The position numbers were made by a program, and so were the translations under genes. From Mesorhizobium sp. WSM4311 (lineage in GTDB: Bacteria > Pseudomonadota > Alphaproteobacteria > Rhizobiales > Rhizobiaceae), in assembly GCF_002295115.1 (NCBI RefSeq), contig NZ_NSFV01000003.1, forward strand, positions 124,001 through 188,000: 64,000 nt of DNA. The letters are read 5' to 3'. The notes under the pieces are model-generated. The model saw only the letters and a program-made list of their open reading frames with translations, was not told the DNA's origin and did no database searches. Every line of letters begins with the position of its first letter. Position 1 is the first letter of the stretch. This document shows, piece after piece, positions 45,370 to 54,028 of the stretch.

Positions 45370-45624
45370 GTGGCCGAGATCGATGGCAGCTTGATATTTG
45401 AAACCCTCAAGTCCATCCAGTCTCGGTTAGACAGGATGGACTTGACGCTCGGAGAGGTGAAATCCGAGCTTGGTTCCATTCGAGGTCATCTCATAGCCAC
45501 TGAAAGTGACGTGAAAAACATCTATGGTGTGCTCGCTCGCCAGGATGATCGGCTCGAACATATCGAACGCCGTCTCGACCTGCGCGAACTAGCCGAAGCC
45601 CAGAGGCCTTACGAACCAAAATGA
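45370..45624 (+). CDS. Small coiled-coil protein between purS and purQ, 84 aa
   Basis: Not a recognised family. [20 protein letters not shown] begins a helix with heptad spacing that continues through [19 protein letters not shown] and [20 protein letters not shown], so a coiled-coil dimer is likely. GGAGG lies 5 nt before GTG 45370; GTG 45355 is an alternative. Its TGA overlaps the ATG of purQ (ATGA), so PurQ synthesis is coupled to it. No role in purine synthesis is established. Confidence 0.75.
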   Translation: MAEIDGSLIFETLKSIQSRLDRMDLTLGEVKSELGSIRGHLIATESDVKNIYGVLARQDDRLEHIERRLDLRELAEAQRPYEPK

Positions 45625-46289
45625 AATCTGCCGTCGTCCTCCTGCCTGGCCTCAACCGCGACCGCGACATGATCGCGGCGCTGACCAAGATTTCGGGAAA
45701 ACCGCCGGTTACCGTCTGGCAGACCGACACTGAAATCCCTGACGTCGACCTGATCGCCATTCCAGGCGGCTTCTCCTTCGGCGACTATCTGCGCTGCGGC
45801 GCGATCGCGGCGCGCATGCCGGTGATGCGGGCCGTCGCCGAAAAGGCCGCCAAGGGCGTCACGGTCATCGGCGTCTGCAACGGTTTTCAGATCCTGGTCG
45901 AGGCCGGCCTGCTGCCGGGGGCGCTCATGCGCAACACCTCCCTGAAGTTCGTCTGCCGGCAGATCAAGCTCGAGATCACCAACGCCAACACCATGTTCAC
46001 CCGCCGTTACCAGCCGGGCCAGATCATCCGCTCGCCGGTGGCGCATCATGACGGCAATTACTTCGCCGACGCCGAAACCCTTGCCCGCCTCGAAGGCGAA
46101 GGCCAGGTGGTGTTCCGCTATGCCGAGGGTACCAATCCCAATGGCTCGATCAACGACATTGCCGGCATCATCAACGAACAAGGCAATGTGCTTGGCCTGA
46201 TGCCGCATCCGGAAAACCTGATCGAAGCCGCCCATGGCGGCAGCGACGGCCGGGCGCTGTTCGAAGGCGCGCTCGGTATCGCCGCTTGA
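45621..46289 (+). CDS. purQ: Phosphoribosylformylglycinamidine synthase subunit PurQ (glutaminase)
   Basis: 222-aa class I glutamine amidotransferase. Nucleophile Cys86 in [19 protein letters not shown]; His196 and Glu198 in [13 protein letters not shown] complete the triad. [17 protein letters not shown] is the oxyanion region. Supplies ammonia to PurL. Translation coupled to the coiled-coil gene by a 4-bp overlap. Confidence 0.97.
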   Translation: MKSAVVLLPGLNRDRDMIAALTKISGKPPVTVWQTDTEIPDVDLIAIPGGFSFGDYLRCGAIAARMPVMRAVAEKAAKGVTVIGVCNGFQILVEAGLLPGALMRNTSLKFVCRQIKLEITNANTMFTRRYQPGQIIRSPVAHHDGNYFADAETLARLEGEGQVVFRYAEGTNPNGSINDIAGIINEQGNVLGLMPHPENLIEAAHGGSDGRALFEGALGIAA

Positions 46290-46359
46290 CGATCTCGGCG
46301 GCGAACGCGGTTAAATTCATAGGGACATCGGGTCCATTGCTCTGGGGAGAGAGACGGTC

Positions 46360-47025
46360 ATGAAACTCTATTCGCGGCCGTTGTCGCCCTATTCGTCGAT
46401 CGTGCGGGCGCTTGCCTATATCAAGGACGTGCCGCTCAAGATCATCGCGCCGCCGCCGGGTTTTCCAATCCCCGAAGCGTTTCGCGCCATTTCGCCGATG
46501 AACCGGATTCCGGTGCTGATCACCGGCTCGGGCGAAACCATCGTCGAATCGGTTGTCATCGCCGAATATCTCGAGGAACGGTTTCCGGAACCGGCGCTGC
46601 TGCCGCCCGATTCCAAGGACCGCGCGCTGGTGCGCATGTTCGCCCGCATCACAGATCTCGACGTGCTGACGCCGATGATGAAGCTTTTCGAGCTGCATTT
46701 CGTGCCGAAGCGCAACAATGCCGAGATCGACGCCCAATTCGCCCGCCTGCATCACGGGCTGGCGGCGATCGAGGCACGCATGGCGCATGGCCCCTTCGCG
46801 CTCGGCAACGACATCAGCTTTGCCGACGCGTGGCTGACGCCGACCCGTTTCATCTTCAACAATTTCCGCGCCATGACGGGCCGCCACGACTTGCTCGACG
46901 CCTATCCCAAATTCGATGCCTATGAGCAGATCGCCTCGCAGCATCCGGCCTTGTCGCGGGTCTGGGGCGAGATGACCGACGGCTTGAAGATCTTTCTGTC
47001 CGAACTCGAGATGGGTGCCGCTTGA
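46360..47025 (+). CDS. Glutathione S-transferase family protein
   Basis: 221 aa. N-terminal thioredoxin-like domain MKLYSRPLSPYSSIVRALAY and MNRIPVLITGSGETIVESVV (cis-Pro and glutamate-binding ES), then a helical C-terminal domain with LGNDISFADAWLTPT, where Asp is the usual N-cap residue. Catalytic residue probably Ser near position 9-13. Substrate unknown. GGGAGAGAGAC lies before the ATG. Stop overlaps the next gene (TTGA). Confidence 0.9.
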   Translation: MKLYSRPLSPYSSIVRALAYIKDVPLKIIAPPPGFPIPEAFRAISPMNRIPVLITGSGETIVESVVIAEYLEERFPEPALLPPDSKDRALVRMFARITDLDVLTPMMKLFELHFVPKRNNAEIDAQFARLHHGLAAIEARMAHGPFALGNDISFADAWLTPTRFIFNNFRAMTGRHDLLDAYPKFDAYEQIASQHPALSRVWGEMTDGLKIFLSELEMGAA

Positions 47026-47429
47026 TCAAGTGCAAGACGATCGTTCTCGTCGCAGCCGCAGGCTTAGCCCTGGCGTCCTGCCAGTCGAGCCCGAAGAGCA
47101 CGCCTGTGCCGTCGGGCAAAAGTGCGGCGCTGCTGGCCATGGAACAAGTGGCGATCGCAGCCCACAAATGCTGGATCGCCAGCAAGGACCCAGCCTTCAA
47201 GCAATATCAGATGGCCAATGAACTGAACTCGTTCAGCGGCACGCCGCGTTTCCTTTTGGTGCCGGCCAAGCATTATGGCGGCAAGCCGCTGCTGGTCGTG
47301 CAGGCGCAAGGCAGTTCGAGCCGTGTCGACGTGTTCGGACCGCTGATGAACAACCCGCTCGGCGCACGCATCGGCTCGGACATTGCCCGCTGGCAGACGG
47401 GCAATCCGGCCTGCGCCGCGACCGCCTGA
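47022..47429 (+). CDS. Small lipoprotein, 135 aa
   Basis: Start TTG at 47022 overlaps the GST stop (TTGA). Signal peptide with lipobox LASC at residues 17-20 predicts a lipid-anchored envelope protein. The mature part has ALLAMEQVAIAAHKCWIASK and ends NPACAAT, giving a possible disulfide pair. Family not recognised; similar short lipoproteins occur in Rhizobiales. Followed one base later by the Pr6Pr membrane gene. Confidence 0.75.
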   Translation: MIKCKTIVLVAAAGLALASCQSSPKSTPVPSGKSAALLAMEQVAIAAHKCWIASKDPAFKQYQMANELNSFSGTPRFLLVPAKHYGGKPLLVVQAQGSSSRVDVFGPLMNNPLGARIGSDIARWQTGNPACAATA

Positions 47430-47430
47430 C

Positions 47431-48072
47431 ATGGGCCGCTTCCTGCAGGTGGTGGGTCTGGCCATCGGCCTGGCCGGCCTCGTCCTGCAGTTCTGCATCA
47501 CCGTTCCGGCATCGATGGAGGCCGGCCGCAGCCTGCTCGGCTCTATCGTGTTCTACTTCAGCTTCTTCACCATCCTGACCAACGTTGGCGCCGTGCTGGT
47601 GTACACATCCCTGCTGTCATCCACCGGCTATGCCTGGCTGCCGGCCTTCGCCGTGCCGCAGATGCGTGCGGGTGTTGCGGTTTCGATCACCGTCGTCTTC
47701 ATGGTCTATGCCACCGTTCTGGCACGGCTCTGGCAGCCGCAAGGCCTGTTCCTGCTCTGCGATGTGCTGCTGCACTATGTGACGCCAGTGCTGTTCGTGC
47801 TGTGGTGGCTGGCAGCAGGGGCCGACGGCAGAACGAGGTGGAGCGACATTTCCTGGTGGATGCTCTATCCCATCGCCTATCTCGCCTATGCGCTGGTACG
47901 GGCACCGATCGCGGGCGAAGTGCCCTACCCCTTCCTCGATGTCGCCAAGAACGGCGCCGCCAGCGTCGCCATTGCGGCCTTGGCCATCACCGCGCTGTTC
48001 CTGGTGATCTCGATCATTGCCGCTTTTATCGATCGCGGCATCGGCCATCGCGAGGCCAAACCGGTCCGTTAA
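47431..48072 (+). CDS. Pr6Pr-family membrane protein
   Basis: 213 aa with six predicted membrane helices: VVGLAIGLAGLVLQFCITVP, FYFSFFTILTNVGAVLVYTS, VAVSITVVFMVYATVLARLW, DVLLHYVTPVLFVLWWLAAG, WWMLYPIAYLAYALVRAPIA and AIAALAITALFLVISIIAAF. The FxxFTILTN and HYVTPVLF motifs are characteristic of Pr6Pr (DUF/TMEM-like) proteins. Function unknown. Starts one base after the lipoprotein stop. Confidence 0.85.
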   Translation: MGRFLQVVGLAIGLAGLVLQFCITVPASMEAGRSLLGSIVFYFSFFTILTNVGAVLVYTSLLSSTGYAWLPAFAVPQMRAGVAVSITVVFMVYATVLARLWQPQGLFLLCDVLLHYVTPVLFVLWWLAAGADGRTRWSDISWWMLYPIAYLAYALVRAPIAGEVPYPFLDVAKNGAASVAIAALAITALFLVISIIAAFIDRGIGHREAKPVR

Positions 48073-48081
48073 GAATGGCCT

Positions 48082-48333
48082 CTATTCCCAAAAGCGCCTG
48101 ATGCCCTCGCGGTGGGCATCGCAGCGGGAGATACCGATATCCTTGAGCTGATCGTCGGTCATCTCCAGCAAAGCCAGCCGGCCGCGCCGGCGCTCCAGCA
48201 AATGGTCGATCCATCGTGCCAGCGAGCTGACCAGGCGCGCCAGACGGCCGACAAAGCCTTGCTGGCCTGACGGGCCTAGCGCCTCGCCTGGAAATGCGGC
48301 TCTGGGATGACGGATTGTCGCGATTGTATCCAT
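48082..48333 (-). CDS. DUF1127 (YjiS-like) small protein, 83 aa
   Basis: Typical DUF1127: a helix LVSSLARWIDHLLERRRGRL followed by ALLEMTDDQLKDIGISRCDA, HREGIRRFWE, with the L-x-D-IG-x-S/R core and the conserved WE ending. Converges on the Pr6Pr gene by 9 bp and is divergent from the MocR gene across 93 bp that carry a long inverted repeat, so it may be a target of that regulator. Confidence 0.9.
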   Translation of the reverse strand: MDTIATIRHPRAAFPGEALGPSGQQGFVGRLARLVSSLARWIDHLLERRRGRLALLEMTDDQLKDIGISRCDAHREGIRRFWE

Positions 48334-48355
48334 TTTCTTTCTGCCAAGACTCTCA

Positions 48356-48410
48356 ATTGCACCCCTTTTGGCGCCCGATTGATATGTATTGACTCATAAT
48401 TCGGTGCAAT
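48356..48410. promoter_or_regulatory. Divergent control region with 8-bp inverted repeat (MocR operator candidate)
   Basis: ATTGCACC (48356-48363) is exactly inverted as GGTGCAAT (48403-48410), with 39 nt between. The right arm overlaps a possible promoter (TTGACT at 48390-48395, TATAGA at 48411-48416). MocR regulators usually bind two spaced half sites near their own promoter, so this is a candidate site controlling both the MocR and DUF1127 genes. Confidence 0.5.
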
Positions 48411-48426
48411 ATAGAAAATTGTCACC

Positions 48427-49839
48427 ATGACAAATTGGCTTCCAGATCTGACCGGCGGCGCCGGACCCCTCTATCAACGCCTCGCGGACTCCGTTGAGGC
48501 GGGCATCGACCAGGGCGTGATCGGCGCCGGAACAAAACTGCCACCCCAGCGCGACCTCGCCTATGACATCGGCACCACGGTCGGCACGGTCGGCCGGGCC
48601 TACCAGTTGCTGCGTGAGCGAGGGCTGGTGAGCGGCGAAGTCGGGCGTGGAACCTATGTGCTTGGCCGGCGCGCCGAAGGCGTGAAACCGGAGGCGCCCG
48701 ACGTCAGCGTGGAAGGCACGCGCTATGTCGATGCGCCTCAGGACAAACTGCGTTTCGACAGCACGGCGGCACCCGATGTCGGCCAGGGCACTGATATCGC
48801 CGATGTGCTGTCGCGCACCGCGCAGGATCATCCCCATGAAATCTCGAGCTACACGCGTGATTTTCCTGGCCGCTGGTACGAAGCCGGCGCCCGCTGGCTG
48901 TCGAGAAACACCTTCCGCCCGGCCGCCGACAGCATCGTTCCGACGCTCGGCACCCATGCCGCGGTGATGGCGGCGATCGCCGCACTCACCACGCCGGGCG
49001 ACTATGTCGCCTTCGAACACCTCACCTATTCGCAGATCTCGCGCAGCGCCGGGCTGATCGGCCGGCGCACGGCACTGGTGGCCTCGAATGACGAAGGCCT
49101 CGACCCTGCCGATTTCGAGCGCGTCTGCGCGCAAAAGCATCCGAGGATGATCTTCCTGATGCCGACGGCGCAGAATCCGACCTTGACGACACTGTCCGCA
49201 GCGCGCCGCGAGGCGATCGCGCGTGTCGCGCGCGAATACAACGTCATCCTGATCGAGGATGATCTTTACGGCCACCTGACGGACGATCCGACACCGTTGC
49301 TTGCTGAATATGCCCCAGAGAGAACCATCGTCGCCGGCGGTCTGTCGAAATCGGTAGCGGCCGGTATCCGCGGCGGCTGGCTCTCCTGCCCTCCCGCCTA
49401 TCGCCACCGGATCCGTGTCGCCCACAAGATGATCACCGGCGGCATGCCCTTCCTGCTGGCGGAGGTGAATACGAGGCTGGTGCTCTCCGGTCAGGCCAGC
49501 GATATCCGCAAGCGCAGCATCGCCGAAATCAGCGCCCGTATCGCGATCGTGCGCGAAACCTTGGCCGGCTTCGCGTTCAAGTCACATGACAAGGTGCCCT
49601 TTGTCTGGCTGACTTTGCCCGACCCATGGCTTTCCGGCACATTCAAGAATGCCTGTCTCGAACACGGCGTGCTGATCGACGACGAGGACGAGTTCAAGGC
49701 CGGCCGCTCCGAACAGGTCTTTCACGGTGTCCGCTTCGGCACCTCGCAGCCGAGGCAGCGCAGCGATGTCGCCGACGGCGTTGCCGTCATCCGCCGTCTC
49801 CTCGACGAAGGCCGCGCCGGCTACGACAGCTTTTCGTGA
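48427..49839 (+). CDS. MocR/GntR-type regulator with aminotransferase domain
   Basis: 470 aa. Residues about 10-78 are a GntR winged helix: GPLYQRLADSVEAGIDQGVI, LPPQRDLAYDIGTTVGTVGR, LLRERGLVSGEVGRGTYVLG. From about 110 a fold-type I aminotransferase domain follows with MPTAQNPTLTTLSAARREAI, VILIEDDLYGHLTDDPTPLL and the PLP lysine in IVAGGLSKSVAAGIRGGWLS. Such proteins use PLP or an aldehyde ligand as effector. Divergent from the DUF1127 gene. Confidence 0.93.
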   Translation: MTNWLPDLTGGAGPLYQRLADSVEAGIDQGVIGAGTKLPPQRDLAYDIGTTVGTVGRAYQLLRERGLVSGEVGRGTYVLGRRAEGVKPEAPDVSVEGTRYVDAPQDKLRFDSTAAPDVGQGTDIADVLSRTAQDHPHEISSYTRDFPGRWYEAGARWLSRNTFRPAADSIVPTLGTHAAVMAAIAALTTPGDYVAFEHLTYSQISRSAGLIGRRTALVASNDEGLDPADFERVCAQKHPRMIFLMPTAQNPTLTTLSAARREAIARVAREYNVILIEDDLYGHLTDDPTPLLAEYAPERTIVAGGLSKSVAAGIRGGWLSCPPAYRHRIRVAHKMITGGMPFLLAEVNTRLVLSGQASDIRKRSIAEISARIAIVRETLAGFAFKSHDKVPFVWLTLPDPWLSGTFKNACLEHGVLIDDEDEFKAGRSEQVFHGVRFGTSQPRQRSDVADGVAVIRRLLDEGRAGYDSFS

Positions 49840-49854
49840 GAAACCTGAATCAGA

Positions 49855-50019
49855 TCAGCCCTCGGCCTTGAAGTTTTTGGCTTCCTCCTTGGCCTTGTCC
49901 TTGCCGTGCTTCTCGGCCATTTCCTTCGCCTGTCCGGGCGAAACGTCTGTGGTTTCGGCGAGATGAAGAGCCTCCTTGTCCGAGAGGCGATTGTCTTTCT
50001 TGTTCTGCTTGGTAGCCAT
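49855..50019 (-). CDS. Small charged hypothetical protein, 54 aa
   Basis: Lysine- and glutamate-rich: MATKQNKKDNRLSDKEALHL, then a helical DVSPGQAKEMAEKHGKDKAK, ending EEAKNFKAEG. AGGAG lies 12-13 nt before the ATG, with AGGA closer at 4 nt. Likely a cytosolic stress-related or RNA-binding small protein; no family name is safe. It converges on the MocR gene with 15 bp between stops. Confidence 0.65.
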   Translation of the reverse strand: MATKQNKKDNRLSDKEALHLAETTDVSPGQAKEMAEKHGKDKAKEEAKNFKAEG

Positions 50020-50230
50020 GGTCCTGATCTCCTGAAGGGTTGGAACCCAACGGCCGGGATGCCATAGCGTTCCCATGCGGCTTTGCATTCCTCACGGTGA
50101 CCTCGCGGATCACCGCTGGCGCGACGGGCGCCTGAAAGCTCCCGGTGCGGACTACGCCGGCCGTCACCTTGTTGCTTTCTGTCTTTTTCGCTCATCGACG
50201 GGTGTATCGGCCGCAAAGCTTGCGATAAGA

Positions 50231-50247
50231 GGGGACTCAAAATCCCC
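50231..50247 (+). promoter_or_regulatory. Hairpin GGGGA-CTCAAAA-TCCCC in the purL leader
   Basis: A 5-bp stem with a 7-nt loop just upstream of the short leader frame. The loop happens to look like a leucine tRNA anticodon loop, but no other tRNA part is present. Its 5' arm is the only purine-rich tract near the leader, so folding could hide a ribosome binding site. Confidence 0.35.
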
Positions 50248-50252
50248 GCTCC

Positions 50253-50276
50253 ATGGACATAAATCACCGCCCATGA
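50253..50276 (+). CDS. Possible seven-codon leader ORF (MDINHRP) of purL
   Basis: ATG GAC ATA AAT CAC CGC CCA TGA. The TGA (50274-50276) overlaps the purL ATG (50273-50275). purL itself has no Shine-Dalgarno sequence, so ribosomes ending on this short frame could restart at purL. It could also be chance, as its own ribosome binding site is poor. Confidence 0.35.
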   Translation: MDINHRP

Positions 50277-52504
50277 CCATTTCCAATTCCGTGCCGATCA
50301 CCCCACAGCTCATCGCCGCGCATGGGCTGAAGCCAGACGAATATCAGCGCATCCTGGACCTCGTCGGGCGCGAACCGAGCTTTACCGAGCTCGGCATCTT
50401 CTCGGCGATGTGGAACGAGCACTGCTCCTACAAATCCTCGAAGAAGTGGCTGCGCACGCTGCCCACCACCGGACCGCAGGTCATCCAGGGGCCAGGCGAG
50501 AATGCCGGCGTGGTCGACATCGGGGACGGCGACTGCGTCGTCTTCAAGATGGAAAGCCACAACCACCCCTCTTTCATCGAGCCCTACCAGGGCGCGGCGA
50601 CCGGCGTCGGCGGCATTTTGCGCGACGTCTTCACCATGGGCGCACGGCCGATCGCGGCGATGAATGCACTGCGCTTCGGCGCGCCCGATCACCCCAAGAC
50701 CAGGCATCTCGTCGCCGGCGTGGTTTCGGGCGTCGGCGGCTACGGCAATTCCTTCGGCGTGCCGACAGTCGGCGGTGAGGTCAATTTCGACGCCCGCTAC
50801 AACGGCAACATCCTGGTCAACGCCTTTGCCGCCGGCCTCGCCAAGACCAATGCCATCTTCCTGTCGGAGGCCAAGGGCGTCGGCCTGCCGGTCGTTTATC
50901 TCGGCGCCAAGACCGGCCGCGACGGCGTCGGCGGCGCCACCATGGCCTCGGCCGAATTCGACGACAAGATCGACGAGAAGCGCCCGACCGTGCAGGTCGG
51001 CGATCCCTTCACCGAAAAGTGCCTGCTCGAAGCCTGCCTCGAACTGATGGCCTCGGGCGCCGTCATCGCCATCCAGGACATGGGTGCGGCCGGCCTCACC
51101 TGTTCGGCGGTCGAGATGGGCGCCAAGGGCGACCTCGGCATCGAGCTCGATCTCGACAAGGTGCCGGTGCGCGAGGAGCGCATGAGCGCCTATGAGATGA
51201 TGCTGTCGGAAAGCCAGGAGCGCATGCTGATGGTGCTGCGGCCCGAGAAGGAAAAGGAGGCCGAGGCGATCTTCCACAAATGGGGCCTCGACTTTGCCAT
51301 TGTCGGCAAGACCACCGACGATCTGCGCTTCCGCGTGCTGCATCAGGGCGACCAGGTCGCCGATCTGCCGATCAAGGATCTCGGCGACAAGGCGCCGGAA
51401 TATGACCGCCCCTGGATCGAGCCGAAGAAGCCCGCACCGCTCGCCGCCAACGACATTCCGCAGGCCGATGTTGCCGATGCGCTGCTGAAGCTGCTCGGCG
51501 GGCCGGACCTGTCGTCGCGCCGCTGGGTCTGGGAACAGTATGACACGCTGATCCAGGGCAATTCACTGCAGCTTCCCGGCGGCGATGCCGGCGTGGTGCG
51601 GGTGGAAGGCCATGCGACCAAGGCGCTCGCCTTTTCGTCCGACGTGACGCCGCGCTATTGCGAAGCCGATCCCTATGAGGGCGGCAAGCAGGCCGTGGCC
51701 GAGTGCTGGCGCAACCTGACCGCCACCGGCGCACTGCCGCTGGCGGCCACCGACAACCTCAATTTCGGCAACCCGGAACGGCCCGAGATCATGGGCCAGT
51801 TGGTCGGCGCGGTGAAGGGCATTGGCGACGCCTGCCGCGCGCTCGGCTTCCCGATCGTGTCGGGCAATGTCTCGCTCTACAACGAGACCAACGGCCAGGG
51901 CATCCTGCCGACACCGACTATCGGCGGCGTCGGCCTCATCGCCGACTGGTCGAAGATGGTGCGCACCGGCTTTGCGGCCGAGGGCCAAATGATCCTGCTG
52001 GTCGGCGCGCCCGCCTCCTGGGGCACGCATCTTGGCCAGTCCGTCTACCTCAGGGACATCCATGGCCGCACCGACGGGCCGCCGCCGCCGGTCGATCTCG
52101 CGCATGAGAAGCGCGTCGGTGACCATGTGCGCTCGCTGATCGCCTCCGGCATCGTCACCGCCGCGCATGACGTTTCCGATGGCGGCATCGCCGTGGCGCT
52201 GGCCGAAATGGCGATGGCGTCGGGCATCGGCGCGACCGTTCCCGGCCTTGTCGGCACCGATCCGATCCCGGTCTGGTTCGGCGAGGATCAGGGCCGGTAT
52301 CTGCTGACGCTGTCGATCGACCCGCATGGCGAGGAATGGGACGCCATCCGCAAGCAGCAGGGCGAACTCGGCATCTTCGCGCCATGGATCGGCTCGACCG
52401 GCGGCGATGCGCTGAAGCTCGGCGATGCCAGGACGATTCCGGTCAGTGAATTGACCGCCGCCCACGAAGGCTGGTTCCCCCGCTTCATGGACCAGGCCAG
52501 TTGA
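50273..52504 (+). CDS. purL: Phosphoribosylformylglycinamidine synthase subunit PurL
   Basis: 743 aa, the expected size of small (SPur) PurL. ATP-dependent amidation of FGAR. Motifs: [65 protein letters not shown]-like NEVNFD region ([14 protein letters not shown]) and [20 protein letters not shown]. Works with PurS and PurQ encoded 5-8 kb upstream. No purine-rich ribosome binding site precedes the ATG at 50273, unlike other pur genes here. Confidence 0.97.
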   Translation: MTISNSVPITPQLIAAHGLKPDEYQRILDLVGREPSFTELGIFSAMWNEHCSYKSSKKWLRTLPTTGPQVIQGPGENAGVVDIGDGDCVVFKMESHNHPSFIEPYQGAATGVGGILRDVFTMGARPIAAMNALRFGAPDHPKTRHLVAGVVSGVGGYGNSFGVPTVGGEVNFDARYNGNILVNAFAAGLAKTNAIFLSEAKGVGLPVVYLGAKTGRDGVGGATMASAEFDDKIDEKRPTVQVGDPFTEKCLLEACLELMASGAVIAIQDMGAAGLTCSAVEMGAKGDLGIELDLDKVPVREERMSAYEMMLSESQERMLMVLRPEKEKEAEAIFHKWGLDFAIVGKTTDDLRFRVLHQGDQVADLPIKDLGDKAPEYDRPWIEPKKPAPLAANDIPQADVADALLKLLGGPDLSSRRWVWEQYDTLIQGNSLQLPGGDAGVVRVEGHATKALAFSSDVTPRYCEADPYEGGKQAVAECWRNLTATGALPLAATDNLNFGNPERPEIMGQLVGAVKGIGDACRALGFPIVSGNVSLYNETNGQGILPTPTIGGVGLIADWSKMVRTGFAAEGQMILLVGAPASWGTHLGQSVYLRDIHGRTDGPPPPVDLAHEKRVGDHVRSLIASGIVTAAHDVSDGGIAVALAEMAMASGIGATVPGLVGTDPIPVWFGEDQGRYLLTLSIDPHGEEWDAIRKQQGELGIFAPWIGSTGGDALKLGDARTIPVSELTAAHEGWFPRFMDQAS

Positions 52505-52555
52505 GCAGAGCATGATCCCGAAAAGTGGGAACCGGTTTTCGGAAAAGATTCATGT
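52505..52555. repeat. Dispersed rhizobial palindromic repeat (CATGATCCCGAAAAGTGGG...)
   Basis: An imperfect palindrome: CATGATCCCGAAAAGTGGGA and the right half CCGGTTTTCGGAAAAG-ATTCATG, centred on ACCGGT. This sequence type is familiar from many intergenic sites in Mesorhizobium and relatives. It starts at the purL stop and its right end supplies the ATG of the next gene. Confidence 0.7.
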
Positions 52556-53085
52556 TCAATCACAGGAAACTGGCTGCCCGGGTGCTGCTTGCAGTCGTTT
52601 TCTGGCCGTCGCTGTTCTTCTTCTGGTTCCTCGGGCCGTTCGTTTTTTTCCTGCTGTCGACGACCTCAAGCGAGGTTTGCCCGAGGCTGGATACGCGTGC
52701 CGAGTTCCTTGACGCGGCCAATGGCGGGCTGCCGATGCTGGTGCTGCAGAACCTCATCTATGCAGTTCCGATAGTCTGTTTGGTGCTCTGGAACCGGCTT
52801 CTGCCGGAGCCGGCGCGGGCAATGCAGATCGTCACCTGCATCAAGCTTTTCGCCGTCGCGGCCGTCCTGGGGGCCTTGTGGGAGTATGGCTCTTCGCTTG
52901 TCTGCGACGGCTATGGCCAACCGTTCTTCTCGCCCGCCTGGCGGATGACCAGCTACCTGCCGATCGCCAACCTGGCGGTCAACATCCCTCTCTATGGTCT
53001 GGTTTTCAGCCTTGGCCGCGCCTTCTCGATGCGCGAAGACGACCCAGCGGCCGATGCCGTCGATCCGGACAGGAATGCGTCCTAG
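52552..53085 (+). CDS. Hypothetical membrane protein, 177 aa
   Basis: Four predicted helices: VLLAVVFWPSLFFFWFLGPF, MLVLQNLIYAVPIVCLVLW, TCIKLFAVAAVLGALWEYGS and YLPIANLAVNIPLYGLVFSL. The ATG at 52552 is formed by the end of the palindromic repeat; GGAAAAG lies 4-5 nt before it and also belongs to the repeat. A second in-frame ATG does not occur before the first helix, so the repeat appears to have provided the translation start. Family unknown. Confidence 0.6.
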   Translation: MFNHRKLAARVLLAVVFWPSLFFFWFLGPFVFFLLSTTSSEVCPRLDTRAEFLDAANGGLPMLVLQNLIYAVPIVCLVLWNRLLPEPARAMQIVTCIKLFAVAAVLGALWEYGSSLVCDGYGQPFFSPAWRMTSYLPIANLAVNIPLYGLVFSLGRAFSMREDDPAADAVDPDRNAS

Positions 53086-53207
53086 GCGACAATCACGCTG
53101 GTGCTGGACGGAACGGCTTCAATCGCGGCCGGAAAGGCTTTAGGTTTACCCCGACTCTCATCGCACGGGCGGCCATGCTGCCGCTCGCCCGAAACAGGAA
53201 TTGTGCA

Positions 53208-53441
53208 ATGGCAATGGACGCCCACGACATCGAAAAACTGATCAAGGACGGCATCCCGGACGCCAAGGTGACGATCCGCGACCTCGCCGGCGACGGCGAC
53301 CACTATGCGGCTGAAGTCGTCGCCGAGAGCTTCCGGGGAAAAAGTCGCGTCCAGCAGCACCAGATGGTCTATGACGCGCTGAAGGGCAATATGGGCGGCG
53401 TGCTGCACGCCCTTGCGCTGCAGACCAGCGTTCCCGACTGA
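53208..53441 (+). CDS. BolA-family protein
   Basis: 77 aa. BolA fold: IEKLIKDGIPDAKVTIRDLA, then GDGDHYAAEVVAESFRGKSR and VQQHQMVYDALKGNMGGVLH, including the conserved FxGxxxxxxHxxVY pattern with the metal-ligand His. BolA partners with CGFS monothiol glutaredoxins to hold or deliver [2Fe-2S] clusters; the grxD gene follows after 153 bp. AGGA lies 8 nt upstream. Confidence 0.93.
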   Translation: MAMDAHDIEKLIKDGIPDAKVTIRDLAGDGDHYAAEVVAESFRGKSRVQQHQMVYDALKGNMGGVLHALALQTSVPD

Positions 53442-53594
53442 GGCCGTTCCGGCCAACACCCGCTTGGCCCAAACCCGCCCATCCTTTGCGCCATTTCGGC
53501 CATGGCGCGGCTAATGTCTTGTTTCGGGCAACCTATGGGTTTATTTGAGAGACATGTTTCGAGCCTGACTCCCACAGGCGTGAAAGGATATTCC

Positions 53595-53930
53595 ATGAGC
53601 GGCATCAACGACTACATCGACAATGAAGTGAAGGGCAACGACGTCGTCCTTTTCATGAAGGGCACGCCCGGTTTTCCGCAGTGCGGTTTTTCCGGCCAGG
53701 TCGTCCAGATCCTCGACTATATCGGCGCCGACTACAAAGGCGTGAATGTCCTGGATTCGGCTGAACTGCGCCAAGGCATCAAGGACTATTCCAACTGGCC
53801 GACGATCCCGCAGCTTTACGTCAAGGGCGAATTCGTCGGTGGCTGCGATATTGTCCGCGAGATGTTCCAGGCCGGCGAGTTGCAGACCTTCCTGGTCGAA
53901 AAGGGCGTCAGCGTCAAAGGCGCCGCCTGA
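53595..53930 (+). CDS. grxD: Monothiol glutaredoxin, CGFS type
   Basis: 111 aa. The CGFS active site is at residues 30-33 ([14 protein letters not shown]); glutathione-binding elements are [24 protein letters not shown] (cis-Pro) and CDIV. It binds a [2Fe-2S] cluster with glutathione and with the neighbouring BolA protein. GAAAGGATA lies before the ATG. Followed by a terminator at 54029. Confidence 0.96.
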   Translation: MSGINDYIDNEVKGNDVVLFMKGTPGFPQCGFSGQVVQILDYIGADYKGVNVLDSAELRQGIKDYSNWPTIPQLYVKGEFVGGCDIVREMFQAGELQTFLVEKGVSVKGAA

Positions 53931-53998
53931 TTTCGGTTTTGGGCATGTCGTAACGACTGCTCTGAACACCGGGGCAGCTCCACCTCGGCAATTTTTAT

Positions 53999-54014
53999 GT
54001 CCCGATATCGGGAC
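53999..54014. promoter_or_regulatory. Perfect 16-bp palindrome GTCCCGATATCGGGAC
   Basis: Complete dyad symmetry with no spacer, lying 68 bp after the grxD stop and 60 bp before the start of the MFS exporter, just upstream of a terminator-like stem. The size and symmetry suit a dimeric repressor site (TetR or MarR type), but no regulator gene is adjacent. Confidence 0.45.
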
Positions 54015-54028
54015 CAGGACGAGCCAAT

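Noticed and set aside
50231..50247. Apparent leucine tRNA anticodon arm (GGGGA-CTCAAAA-TCCCC)
   Set aside because: No D-arm, T-arm (GGTTCGA) or acceptor stem is found on either side, so it is kept only as a hairpin in the purL leader.
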